NCBI GenBank assembly: GCA_003194525.1
Contig: NBIV01000018.1
Coordinates: forward strand, 62,001 to 126,000
From: Gracilariopsis chorda
Taxonomy: Eukaryota > Rhodophyta > Florideophyceae > Gracilariales > Gracilariaceae
Direction of reading: 5' to 3'
DNA: 64,000 nucleotides
Below the pieces are notes generated by a model. It worked only from the letters and a program-made list of their open reading frames with translations. It searched no databases and was not told the origin of the DNA. A program made the position numbers and the translations under genes. Each line of letters opens with the position of its first letter. Position 1 is the first letter of the stretch. Shown here in pieces: positions 10,192 to 19,337 of this stretch.

Positions 10192-11709
10192 TCACACCCA
10201 ATACTCGTTGAGAACGCTCAAGTCTCCTCTCACATGGCATTGCTGGGCCACCTCCAGGACTATTCTTCTTGCGAGATCTTTGATGTCCACACTTGTTCGC
10301 TGGTATGACGCGCATTCCCTAAGATTCTTTAGCTTGATTTGGCCCTCAAGCTCTTCCACTTTTGGGATCTCGTAGTTTGAAGCGATGTTTGCTCTTTGCC
10401 GGATTGAATCATTCCAAAACTGTCTAGCTTTGTCTTCCCATCCTCTCAAGTAGTCATTCACCGACGCATTTTCATCTGCGTTAAAGTGCCGAACACATGC
10501 AGCAAACACTTCAATGTCTGCTTGTGATCTTACAAGCTCGTAGCGTGCACCGTAGGCATTCGAAATGTTTTTGTACATGTCTGAAGCGTATCCGTACGGC
10601 ATGATCTCGAGTACTTTCGTTTGTGGTCGAAGAAACATGAAATTGGCGTTCGCATCTCCGTGAGCAGCAATAACCACATTTGATTCTTGGACAATTGAAA
10701 CTTGTTCGTGGAACGAACAGTTCTCAAAGAACACTTCTTCCGCTTCAATTCTCGTCAGAGAATCAATTTCAGTAAGCTTCTTTCCAAGAGCCATTACAGC
10801 CCGGATTAAATAGTCTATTCCAATCATGAACCTTCTTCCATGGCGGTTAAGAACCAGCACTTTGGAAATGCAAGGTTCCGTTGAATTATCGGAGAGACGC
10901 CCTGTCATGTTTCTTGATAGTTGATTTCTCAAGAAGAAATTGTCATTGTCAGAAAACGCATCAGGAGGGACGTCGCCCGTTTGAATCGTTGTAGATATCA
11001 TAGAGCGAAAACACGAAGCTGTTGAACGAACTCTCCATCCGTAAACCTCTTTCATGTCAACTATCTTCAGTCTGCCCAGCATACTATTTCGCAGGAGACG
11101 CATAAGACTCTTTGGCCAGAGATAATCTTTCGTATCTGAAATTTGGGAGTCGATGAGCATCAGAGGGTTGAACGGGGACTCCTGAGGCGGGGTAAATCGA
11201 TATCTTTCGCAGCTTTCGGGATCTCTTGAGAGACATGTGACGGTATGTTGCGCGGGCTGAATTGGACTTGAGAACATACCCATCATAAGAATGGATGGTG
11301 TAACATCGTGTACCAAAAGATCACGCTTACCCCGAGGCAAATAAGCCCCAACAACATCCAAGTGTCTAAAGTCATCTTGCAAGGCCACATTTGATGTACT
11401 TCCATCAGAGCGACGTATCGTGATTGAAGAGTGCCAAACATCCTTGTTTAACACGTAAGATACTTCCGAGAATCCGCAACTCTCGATTTGCTGGCTGTGT
11501 TCTTTCATCCATGATGGCATAATCAGAGATCCATCGCCTACTCGACACACATTCCATATCCTGCAAAAAGTCTGGTTCTGCATAAAACTCTTATGTCGTC
11601 GGATGATGATGACTTCATGATTTGTATCTGCGGCACTCACGTGGAAGTAAAGAAAAATGAAGCTAATGAATGAACACTTGTTTGATCGAAAGGTGCTGTC
11701 CCAACTCAT
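10192..11709 (-). CDS. Glycosyltransferase family 61 (DUF563) protein
   Basis: The 505-residue protein starts at the ATG at 11709; the frame is open further upstream but only from TTG. A hydrophobic stretch SFISFIFLYFHVSA at about residues 13-26 looks like a signal anchor for a type II Golgi protein. The C-terminal half carries the GT61 landmarks: KVLVLNRHGRR near 285, then VVIAAHGDANANFMFLRPQT and KVLEIMPYG near 355-385. GT61 enzymes include plant xylosyl- and arabinosyltransferases and EOGT; the acceptor here is unknown, though cell-wall or glycoprotein glycan work is plausible in a red alga. Many Cys residues in the lumenal part fit a secretory protein. No intron. Confidence 0.85.
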   Translation of the reverse strand: MSWDSTFRSNKCSFISFIFLYFHVSAADTNHEVIIIRRHKSFMQNQTFCRIWNVCRVGDGSLIMPSWMKEHSQQIESCGFSEVSYVLNKDVWHSSITIRRSDGSTSNVALQDDFRHLDVVGAYLPRGKRDLLVHDVTPSILMMGMFSSPIQPAQHTVTCLSRDPESCERYRFTPPQESPFNPLMLIDSQISDTKDYLWPKSLMRLLRNSMLGRLKIVDMKEVYGWRVRSTASCFRSMISTTIQTGDVPPDAFSDNDNFFLRNQLSRNMTGRLSDNSTEPCISKVLVLNRHGRRFMIGIDYLIRAVMALGKKLTEIDSLTRIEAEEVFFENCSFHEQVSIVQESNVVIAAHGDANANFMFLRPQTKVLEIMPYGYASDMYKNISNAYGARYELVRSQADIEVFAACVRHFNADENASVNDYLRGWEDKARQFWNDSIRQRANIASNYEIPKVEELEGQIKLKNLRECASYQRTSVDIKDLARRIVLEVAQQCHVRGDLSVLNEYWV

Positions 11710-12110
11710 TTTCCTGACATAGCAATACCAGAAGAGCCAATTGTCAAAGAATGGTTGACAGTGTTTGGTTGTCCGCAAGAGCTGCTACAAACCGAAATGG
11801 AACACCTGAACGAGATGATGTAGCTGATTCCTGGGAGCATGCTAGTCCGCCTCCCCGCAGGGTACCTGTTTTCGAGGCACGGTGGGATAGCCTACTTCTA
11901 GATGATGTTTGAGAGAGCTACTTTTGGTTAAGTGAAGAATGTATATTTGGAGCCCATTCGAGAACTTTGCATTTTTGTGTACCGAAATCGTACCGAACCA
12001 TCGTGTGATCATAGAATGAATGCATTTGCCCCTGCGGTTTCCTTGATTCTACATTTCAAAGACGTGCAATCCGGTTGGCAGTGCATGGAAATAGTATACA
12101 TCTTGCAGAA
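11710..12110. other. Upstream region of the GT61 gene with a short protein-like plus-strand frame
   Basis: A plus-strand frame beginning at ATG near 11749 runs about 50 codons to a TGA near 11911 and ends FEARWDSLLLDDV. It looks protein-like but overlaps the 5' flank of the opposite-strand gene and has no recognisable family. I do not call it as a gene. Nothing else is seen. Confidence 0.25.
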
Positions 12111-12200
12111 ATCTTCCTCTTTATTGTGGTGAACAGCTTTCTATTACTAAGCTGAAGGAGAGCTTTCAGTAAACGCTTTCTCTCTTCAGGAACTGCAGGA
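12110..12200 (-). mobile_element. LINE 3'-end relict
   Basis: Reverse-complemented, 12121-12192 matches 33424-33495 with 5 differences in 72 bases, ending in CCACAATAAA followed by GA-rich DNA. The matched segment is the last codons and 3' UTR of the LINE family whose C-terminal domain is coded at 33070-33450. Only the extreme 3' end is present, as expected for a heavily 5'-truncated insertion. Confidence 0.6.
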
Positions 12201-12436
12201 ATATGATAGTAGTGAGTCTACTGTTTTCTCAAGAGCAAACGCATTGCTGTGTATCTAAGTGTTTGTTCATCGTGAACGCTAAATGCCTGATGATGACGCC
12301 TGGGCTGGTCTCCGAGAAAGACCCATCTGCTTAGAAGGAAAACTTCTTCCTAAGATACGCAATCACAGGAACGACTGTTAAAGGGAGAAAAGAAACCTCT
12401 ATCAAAGGTAGCCTTGCAGGGCTAGGTTTCCCTTAT

Positions 12437-13345
12437 CGCTCTACCACTTCTTCTTCTTCTTCTTTTTTATGGGCACACATTACCTGATTACGGCATTGTG
12501 GTAGAATCTAACTCTACAGGGGAGCTTTTCTTCGTCTAGCATGCTAAACTCTATGTACGTAAAGCTCCTCGGAAAGAAAGATTTTCTCTGTCCCGTAGTA
12601 CCAATCTCTATTCATGTCCCCGGAATGTAGCCGATGACTGCTGCTTGCTCTCACCTTGCAGCAGCCGTGTTGCGCTCACTAGCTACTATCTCGGAACATG
12701 GAAAGATTAGTACCAAGCTTCTACGGGAAGACCCGAGATCGGATCCATTTCGTTCTGACGCGACTCGCCTTTTCCATTCTTTTCTCTGCTATTCCTTCCC
12801 TTTCCACCAGAGGACGTCAGCTAAGGGGCACACCACGACAAGGCGGATTCCAATGTGCCTCGTTTTCGTCGTCTAGAAGCACTAACGACGTTCTACCCAC
12901 CCTTTCCTCTTTACCCTTGGCGATTTCGGGTAGTTGAACCGACCTAACACACGTGCTTTTCTTCAATCCTGGCGCAAGTTCCGTAAAAACCCTGTAAAAC
13001 CATTCAGATCCTTGTACGGGCGGGCCTGTTTTCTTCCATTGTCCACGCGATGCTGAGATGCTGCGTGAGGTAAGACTGCCGTCTCAGTTTCTGTAGGAAA
13101 CTCCTGACCCTTCCGGGAAAATTCAGGGAAAGGCTGGCAAGATCTTCCGGGAAGCGCGTGCGTCGTGCCTACCGTTTCGCACAGCTTAGCGGGGGCCTTT
13201 TCTGGACAGTGCCACCCAGGTCGCTTGGGGCCGTCGGTCTGCCGACTGCCTGGTCGCTTTTAGAGACATCCCAGGTCGACGAAGGCGACCAGTCCGCCGA
13301 TCGCCTGGGCGAGTTTAATGACATCCCGGGTCACGCTCTACCACT
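12437..13345 (-). mobile_element. Non-autonomous LINE-derived retroposon, copy A, with 12-bp target duplication
   Basis: The 12-mer CGCTCTACCACT occurs directly at 12437-12448 and 13334-13345 and brackets an 885-base unit on the minus strand. Its 5' end is TGACCCGGGATGTC at 13333, followed by two ~55-base tandem units and part of a third. The 3' part has RNase-H-like coding remnants, then CCCATAAA and a (GAA)n tail at about 12449-12470. A second copy in opposite orientation is at 15031-15908. A 12-bp duplication, a simple-repeat tail and LINE-like 3' sequence fit a non-autonomous derivative mobilised by the local LINE, as RIME is by ingi. No intact frame is left. Confidence 0.8.
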
Positions 13346-13439
13346 AGTGCCCTGTAGAAGAAAAAGTAGCCTTTCTTTCTCCTTCTTGCTCGTTTATGCC
13401 TTACTAAGACGATAGGGCTAAGGTTCTAAACCGTTGTCT

Positions 13440-13740
13440 CTTTAAGAACCTAGCAATTTCAAAGGGCTCTGCCGAAAAATATTCATAATCACTTTCCTGG
13501 AAGCACAGATCTTCGAGATTCCTTTCTCTTGGGATAGATTTACCGCAGTACAAAACGGTAGTTCATCAACGAAGCTCTGCCGGTACACACACCCTTTTGA
13601 CAGCGCAAGTAATTCGCTATAGGATGTAGCTTGCTAGACAGAAACTGTGCCAAAGTTACCTCAGCTTGACGTAACCCTTCTTTACTATCAACACGATGGA
13701 ATTTTCCAGTGAGTTGTCGACCAAAGATAACTACTGGGGA
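13440..13740 (-). mobile_element. LINE ORF2 C-terminal relict
   Basis: The minus-strand translation contains LRQAEVTLAQ and SSKLHPIANYLRC, which lines up with the LHPVATFL and LRPVATYT segments of the copies at 33.2 and 15.9 kb, ahead of a degraded Cys cluster. Only this short C-terminal part is recognisable, and it is interrupted by stops. Confidence 0.5.
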
Positions 13741-13899
13741 GTGAATAACTTCTTTTGAACTCTAACGCGGAAAATGAAACACCACCAGCTCAGTGAAGAG
13801 GTGAACGGCGAGCTCATTCGAAGAAAGGAATATGCGACGCCAATGGTGTGTGTGTGTTTATATGAGCTCGCGTCTCTAATTCCAAGACTACGGTAGGGG

Positions 13900-14319
13900 T
13901 TACATTGAGAAGAACCCCTCTCTCTCTAAATACACCAACAGCTTTTCTGGCCATGTCCTTACTATTGATTCGGCGTCAGAGCCCTGCCTCTCTCGGAGAG
14001 GCGGGAGCTCTCGACGCCGGGATGCCGCTCTTCGGCGGCATCTAAGGACGTAATGGTCTACACTATTAAGTATGTTGAGCCCACATCCGAGCGGGCAGAA
14101 GCATTTCCTGTTGTTGAGAAAAGCGGAGACTGGATGTAGCGTCGGAACGTGACCTGTAAATATCTGGACGCCAATGGTAGTTATGCAAGCTTGGAGGTTT
14201 TTGCAATCATCAAACGCGACCTCTATCGTATTACAAGAGCCTTTGCTTATTCGACCCGGGATGTCGTTAAACTCGTCCAGGCGAAATGGGTCGATGTTGA
14301 AGCTGTCGTAGCTCATCAC
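13900..14319 (-). mobile_element. LINE ORF2 C-terminal domain relict
   Basis: The open minus-strand frame ends with the family's terminal domain: VPTLHPVSAFL, then a Cys cluster (CFCPLGCG), then DHYVLRC, an Arg-rich segment and WPEKLLVYLEREGFF before the stop. This is the CxC...EH...C zinc-binding tail found after RNase H in several LINE clades. At 14252-14285 a 32-base segment matches the 5' start of the non-autonomous element (copies A and B), suggesting a fragment of that element is embedded here. Confidence 0.65.
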
Positions 14320-14399
14320 TGGAGCTGCGGTGCCAAGTCAATTCTTGCTGGATTAGTACTGCGCTGAGGGATCAGGTGGGAACCGCCAGTGACCCTCGC

Positions 14400-15883
14400 T
14401 TTGGGCACAATGCATTAATCCGCCCGCCGTGGTGTGCCGACCTTCCTGCTGATGCGAATCAGGAGGAAGCGAAATGGATCCGCAAATGGGTCTGCCTCGA
14501 GAACTTGGCCTTCAAGGCAGAGACTAGCTTCCTATAGAGCTGGTAAGTCGAAGTCGGAATTAGGCTTCATCCGCCCAAAACCAACAACAACTTTGCTTAT
14601 TGCAACGGACGAAGGCTGGAGTTGGGGGCGTCTGCCACGCTCGTGAAGTTGTTAGCCTCCGTTGGAGACCCAATCGCGTACTCATTTCGCTTCTCTCCGA
14701 CAGGATCGTAGAGAAGTCAGGCACACCGCGTGAAGGCGAGTTGCATGTGCCCTGCGTATCACAAATCCTAAGTGTTATCAGCGAGAGGAAAGACTGTTCC
14801 ATCGATGTCGTTTGGATACCCGGTAACGGCGGTCTTCCGCAAAATGAACGGGTGGATACCTTTGCAAAGCAAGGCTTAAGCACTTCCTTGAAAGATCAAA
14901 TCAAAGTCCCGATCTACTTTGAGGACGCTAAAACACGAATCATGGCGGCTTCGAAAGCCAAACCCTTCATCAGTGATGTCCCAGGACAACTAGAGGACAT
15001 TATATCGTTTCGAAAAGCAGAAGTTACGCGTGACCCGGGAGGTCGTTAAACTCGTCCAGGCGATCTGCGGACTGATCGCCTCCACGGACCCGGGATGTTC
15101 ATAAAATCGCCCCGGCAGTCGGCGCACCGACAGCCTGAAGACCTGGGCGGTAGCGTCGGAAAAAAGACCCCCGTTTATCTGTGCGAAACAGAAGGGACGA
15201 GGCACGTGCAACACTGCGGATCTTACCAACCTTTCCCTAACTTTTCCCAGAAGGATCATGGAGGTTCCCACGGAAACTCTGGCGGGATCGCGGTGGGTCT
15301 CCAACGGAGACCAGGGGTTTTAGGAAGCGACAACACCGCCTGTGCAAGGATCTGAATGGTTTTACGTTTTTCTGGACTTACGCTGAGATCTACAGCACAC
15401 ATGGGCCCCAACCCGATCTTACCACCCTTTATCGCCAAGGATAAAGAGAAAAGGGGTGGGTAAGATGTCAGGGGATCTTCTGGGTGGCGCGAACGTGGTA
15501 CATGGAATCCGCCTTGTCGTGGTGTACCCCTTACCTGGCGTTCTCTCGAGTTGAGGAAGGATTAGCAGAGCAAAGTCTGGAAGAAGCGAAACGCGCCAGA
15601 ACGAAATGGGTTATACATTCGGGTCTCCCCGCAGAAGTTTTGTACCATTCTACTACGTCTTGGAATACCAGTTGGTGAGCGTAACACGGCTGCTGCAGGG
15701 TGGGAGCAAGCAACAGCCATCAACAATATTTTGAGTCGGAAGTTAAGACTGGTGTAACGGGGTAGAGAGAACTTGTCATTCACGAGGAGTAGCTAGCGGT
15801 TAACCTTAGTTGTTGAGAGATTGAGAAGGAATTATGATAAGCTCTACCACAGCGTCGCAATTAGACAATGTGCGCCCACAAAG

Positions 15884-15914
<31 letters not shown>

Positions 15915-16240
15915 TTCGCTGTCGCAAATCTACGTAGGTAACACTCCGAAGCTTCGTCCAGTTGCTACCTACACAGAAAGAAAGCCGTCGCAGTGCGACT
16001 GCAACACACACGCTACCAATGATGTGGAACATTTTGTGCTGCGTTGCGCCAAGCGAACGGAATCTAGAAGACGCGAGCTCCCTGCTCCTGCAGAAAGAAG
16101 GGGTAAGACTTTAGCGGAGATAGTCCGCCAGTGGCCACAGAAGTTGTTAGCTTGCTTGAGGAGAGAAAAGTTTTTCAAATGAGAAACCACTATCAGCGTG
16201 CCGTAATCAGGCATGCTGAACCCACCATAAAGAAGAAGAA
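14400..16240 (+). mobile_element. LINE relict (RNase H plus zinc tail) split by element B
   Basis: The left part (about 14600-15030) codes a degraded RNase H domain; IDVVWIPGNGGLPQNERVD and FAKQGL match the usual WxPGHxGxxGNExAD...AK block. The right part (from 15909) codes the zinc tail: LRPVATYT, CDCN, VEHFVLRC, then WPQKLLACLRREKFF and stop at 16182. Its 3' end is CCACCATAAA plus (GAA)n at about 16227-16240. Element B (15031-15908) sits between them, so this is one LINE copy interrupted by a later insertion: KAEV on the left and EVSLSQ on the right are the two sides of a duplicated target. The 5' limit is uncertain; reverse transcriptase sequence is not seen. Confidence 0.7.
15019..15920 (+). 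mobile_element. Non-autonomous LINE-derived retroposon, copy B, nested in a LINE
   Basis: The unit starts TGACCCGGG at 15031 and ends in about eleven GAA/AAG repeats near 15908. It is flanked by AGAAGTTACGCG (15019-15030) and AGAAGTTTCGCT (15909-15920), a 12-bp duplication with two differences. It aligns end to end with copy A (12449-13333, inverted), with about three-quarters of positions alike by eye. Order: two ~55-base tandem units and part of a third, a middle with no frame, an RNase-H-like remnant (15480-15680, including LEEAKRARTKWV), and the 3' signature GCAATTAGACAATGTGCGCC. Confidence 0.8.
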
Positions 16241-16470
16241 GAAGTCTGCCACGCTGTTGTTCGATCTTTTAACATTTCAGATTCGGGACATCCCCCTTTA
16301 TCGAATTGCTCCCAGAACTTCTCAGGCACAAGGTCAACAATGTTGTACGTAGGAGACGATGCATTTCTCCACTTTCTATGGCGTGCTCACTTTCCCAAAA
16401 GGCTGTTGATACGGATCTGGAGGAAGCCAAATGGATTTAGGATTCAACTGAAAATCCAATAAGTCTATCT

Positions 16471-18735
16471 TTAAGCGCTTGTTGTTCGTTTTAGGTGCTT
16501 TGATCTCCTTACAGATCTGAACAAAACTACATCATCGGCTTCGCCTTGATTCCGCTCACTGGGCATCAAATGATCATCGTGTGAGTGGATAATGTCGGTG
16601 CTAAAGGCTTCCCCACCGTGATTTAAGTCATACAAAACCCTCGACCATGGCTTCCTCGCTTCGGGGTCGGCAATTCCCAGGTCAAGGAGTATATGCTGGG
16701 CCCTCCTAGCGTAATCCATATGATTCGTCACCTGATCCTCTGTCAGACAGATATTCTCAACATTAGCAATACCTTCCCTATCTTGGACAGGTCTGTTCCC
16801 AGCTACAGCACTCAGATTCGTTCCTCGATGATATAATTCGAGATACCAATCGTTTGGGTTGTAAGCATTCACAAGTCTTCCTGACACAACAGATCGAATT
16901 TCCCGCCACACGCTCACATCCGCAGTGCAAGGGGCACCAATAAGATAGACATCATGCACTATACCAACAAGCTTACGCCGAGCGAGTTCTCTCAAGCAGT
17001 CGAATATGACTAATGCACCAGCTGAAAAACCTGCGAGTACTATTGGTCGATTTCCAAACGATCGCGAGGCCAGTTCGGCGGAAAGCATATATCCACACTC
17101 TGCGGCATGAGATAGAGCCCTCGCCCATATATTTCCGATGACCGTTCTGAGTGCCGCAATTACTGATACAGGTAACGCAACTGCCCCTACAAGAGCCGGA
17201 ACCACCATCATTGCTCCATTTTGAGCAGCGATTGAGACAGTCATGCGTGTAATAAGCCTTCGTAGTGCGTCACTCAGTTCTAGAAGAAGTCGTGACTCCC
17301 ATCGCAAAGCAAATGTCTGAATTCCACACTCTGATAGGGCAGAAGCAGTGACGTTAAACTGATCGGCACACATACCGGGATAAGTACTGTTTTCTGGTGC
17401 ATGAATTAGACCAGGAACGAGAATTGCCAGTGAAAGAGACCTTGCCTTGGCCTTTTCTTGCTCAGCAGAATGATCTTCGTTGTCTTGCACAATCCACAAA
17501 GGGGGTTCTTTCCCCGGAGGCACAAAAGCAACTCTGTATGAGATCTTGACAGTAAGCGAGCCGGGCATCAGACGAAAGCGCAGAATATAAACCTTGTTCT
17601 CAAATATTGTCACGGCTCCTGTGGTCCGCCGACGTTTTCCATTTCCGTTCTTGTCTAAGCCACCAACATCCATGAACTGCTCTGGTAGGAGCCACTCAGG
17701 GGTTGGCTTGACTCCATCACGTGAAAAGTCCTGGACCTTCACCCCGAAAGCAATTCGCGCTGGAACTACCATATCAAATTCCTGGGAAGAAAGTATTTCC
17801 CAGACCAACAGTCCACCCATGGTCTTTTGACCAGAGGCAATAGGGATGAAGGCCTCGTGAGTATTCTCCGTGGGGGTAATGCGCGCCGTATCATAAGTCT
17901 TGGCCCCGGCTTCGTGTGATGGTGTGCACCTCTCAAAAGTGAACTCCTCTATTTCTCCAGTGCGACTAGCCATGGCTGCTGCTCCAACACCAGCACCCGC
18001 AGCTCCAAAAAGACTGCCAACGGCGACAGCGCCACCACCGCCAAGCGCAGCTAGAGGCGCTGTAGCGCTGGCCAAGCCAACGGTACCAAGGGCTGGTAAC
18101 AGGGCTGGAGCGATTAACCCCCCACTGATACCCAACGCTAAGCCGCCAAACAGACCAGCCGCACCAACTTTGAGCCACTTCACGTTCGCTCTGTGACGTG
18201 TGTGAGCAGAGTCCTCTCCGACGGATTCAACGTTCTCACCGTTGATGGTTGCATTGGCAGCAAGGGCATAAACCAGTTCTGCAAGCTGATGTTCAGCAGC
18301 GTAGAGAATACGAGGAGGAAGACTGAGGGCGAAGATGTATCGCATGAGAGTTTCTCGCGCTCTTGCATCGTACGATGTAGATTTAACAACATCCGCCTCT
18401 AAGATTTTGGAAATGAGAGGAACAGCTCGCGATTGCTCGAATGAGGACGCGGTGAGGTATGCGTCAGCAAGCTCCACAGCACGAGTCACGGCCTGTGGTG
18501 ATGCTGCAACTTCCAGAGCCTGTTCAATAATAGCACTGCGTGCTCCACTTGGGAGCGAAAAGGCGTTCAGAGTTCGACTCAAGTAAGAGCGTAGCCAACT
18601 GAGATCTGGTGTTTGCGAAGCAGCACAGGCTGCAAGAATTCCAGCCGCTGGGAATCTTTGCCCAGGGTCGCCGCGGTCCTGGGTATCTTCAGTGCCATTT
18701 TTGGAAAGTGAGGATGAGAGGGAAGCTGCCTCCAT
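16471..18735 (-). CDS. DUF726 / TMCO4-family membrane alpha/beta hydrolase
   Basis: The 754-residue protein is in one exon with ATG at 18735. An N-terminal helical region (about 30-170) is followed by a long Gly/Ala-rich hydrophobic region at about 185-265, probably two or three membrane segments. The C-terminal half is an alpha/beta hydrolase: the nucleophile elbow VLAGFSAGALVIFD puts the catalytic Ser near residue 567, then the VYLIGAP strand typical of DUF726, an Asp in YNPNDW and a His in NHMDYA as candidate acid and base. A Ser/Lys-rich tail ends the protein. Family members include yeast Mil1, animal TMCO4 and plant homologues, mostly membrane-bound; substrates are poorly known, so hydrolase activity is inferred from the motif. 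It diverges from DHQase-SDH across about 600 bases. Confidence 0.85.
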   Translation of the reverse strand: MEAASLSSSLSKNGTEDTQDRGDPGQRFPAAGILAACAASQTPDLSWLRSYLSRTLNAFSLPSGARSAIIEQALEVAASPQAVTRAVELADAYLTASSFEQSRAVPLISKILEADVVKSTSYDARARETLMRYIFALSLPPRILYAAEHQLAELVYALAANATINGENVESVGEDSAHTRHRANVKWLKVGAAGLFGGLALGISGGLIAPALLPALGTVGLASATAPLAALGGGGAVAVGSLFGAAGAGVGAAAMASRTGEIEEFTFERCTPSHEAGAKTYDTARITPTENTHEAFIPIASGQKTMGGLLVWEILSSQEFDMVVPARIAFGVKVQDFSRDGVKPTPEWLLPEQFMDVGGLDKNGNGKRRRTTGAVTIFENKVYILRFRLMPGSLTVKISYRVAFVPPGKEPPLWIVQDNEDHSAEQEKAKARSLSLAILVPGLIHAPENSTYPGMCADQFNVTASALSECGIQTFALRWESRLLLELSDALRRLITRMTVSIAAQNGAMMVVPALVGAVALPVSVIAALRTVIGNIWARALSHAAECGYMLSAELASRSFGNRPIVLAGFSAGALVIFDCLRELARRKLVGIVHDVYLIGAPCTADVSVWREIRSVVSGRLVNAYNPNDWYLELYHRGTNLSAVAGNRPVQDREGIANVENICLTEDQVTNHMDYARRAQHILLDLGIADPEARKPWSRVLYDLNHGGEAFSTDIIHSHDDHLMPSERNQGEADDVVLFRSVRRSKHLKRTTSA

Positions 18736-19337
18736 TCACACTAGAAGGTTGGTACTGCTTAGGAGTTGACGGTTTGCACCTGACAGTTGTGTACCATGCT
18801 TTACGCAAGGGAGATTATTATGTCGAAAGTTGCTGAGAGAGGTTCTTTCCGTCGCAAACAGTTCAGGACTAGCCTTCCATCGAAGGTATCCACAAGAACA
18901 GGGAAGTTCCCACGTAAGGACTCGGGTAGCTTTGGTAACTTGGGCCCCATTGACGGTTTCAAGCTCTACGCTGCATCGCAAAGTGAAAGAAGGTGTCAAC
19001 CATTGCTGGACCCGTACGGTCGCCGCGTAGGGGAGTGTCCTGTCCCACCTATATTCTACAATAGCTCCGTGGCCTGAGATGCCCCCTCGATACAGGTGTC
19101 GCTGCTGGCCACCAGGTGGGCACCGATGCTTGGAGAGGCACAAAGTTAGGTTAACTTTCAAGCCCACTGCTCGTACCCGAACGACAATGCCGTATCTCCG
19201 TTCATCCCTGCTTTGTTTGGCGATGCCATAAATACATCGAGAGGTACCAAGATTAACGGGATCGGCTGCGTCACACCATTTATACTAAAAGCGACAAGTC
19301 ACACAGCAGACTATTTCCCTGTTTGCTACTCATCCTC
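18736..19337. other. Divergent intergenic region between TMCO4-like and DHQase-SDH genes
   Basis: It should contain both promoters. Open frames on both strands look like chance frames and lack known domains. No TATA-like box or repeat stands out. Confidence 0.4.

Noticed and set aside
11749-11911. Plus-strand frame of about 50 codons ending FEARWDSLLLDDV
   Set aside because: Protein-like but very short, unrecognised and placed in the 5' flank of the GT61 gene; not enough support.
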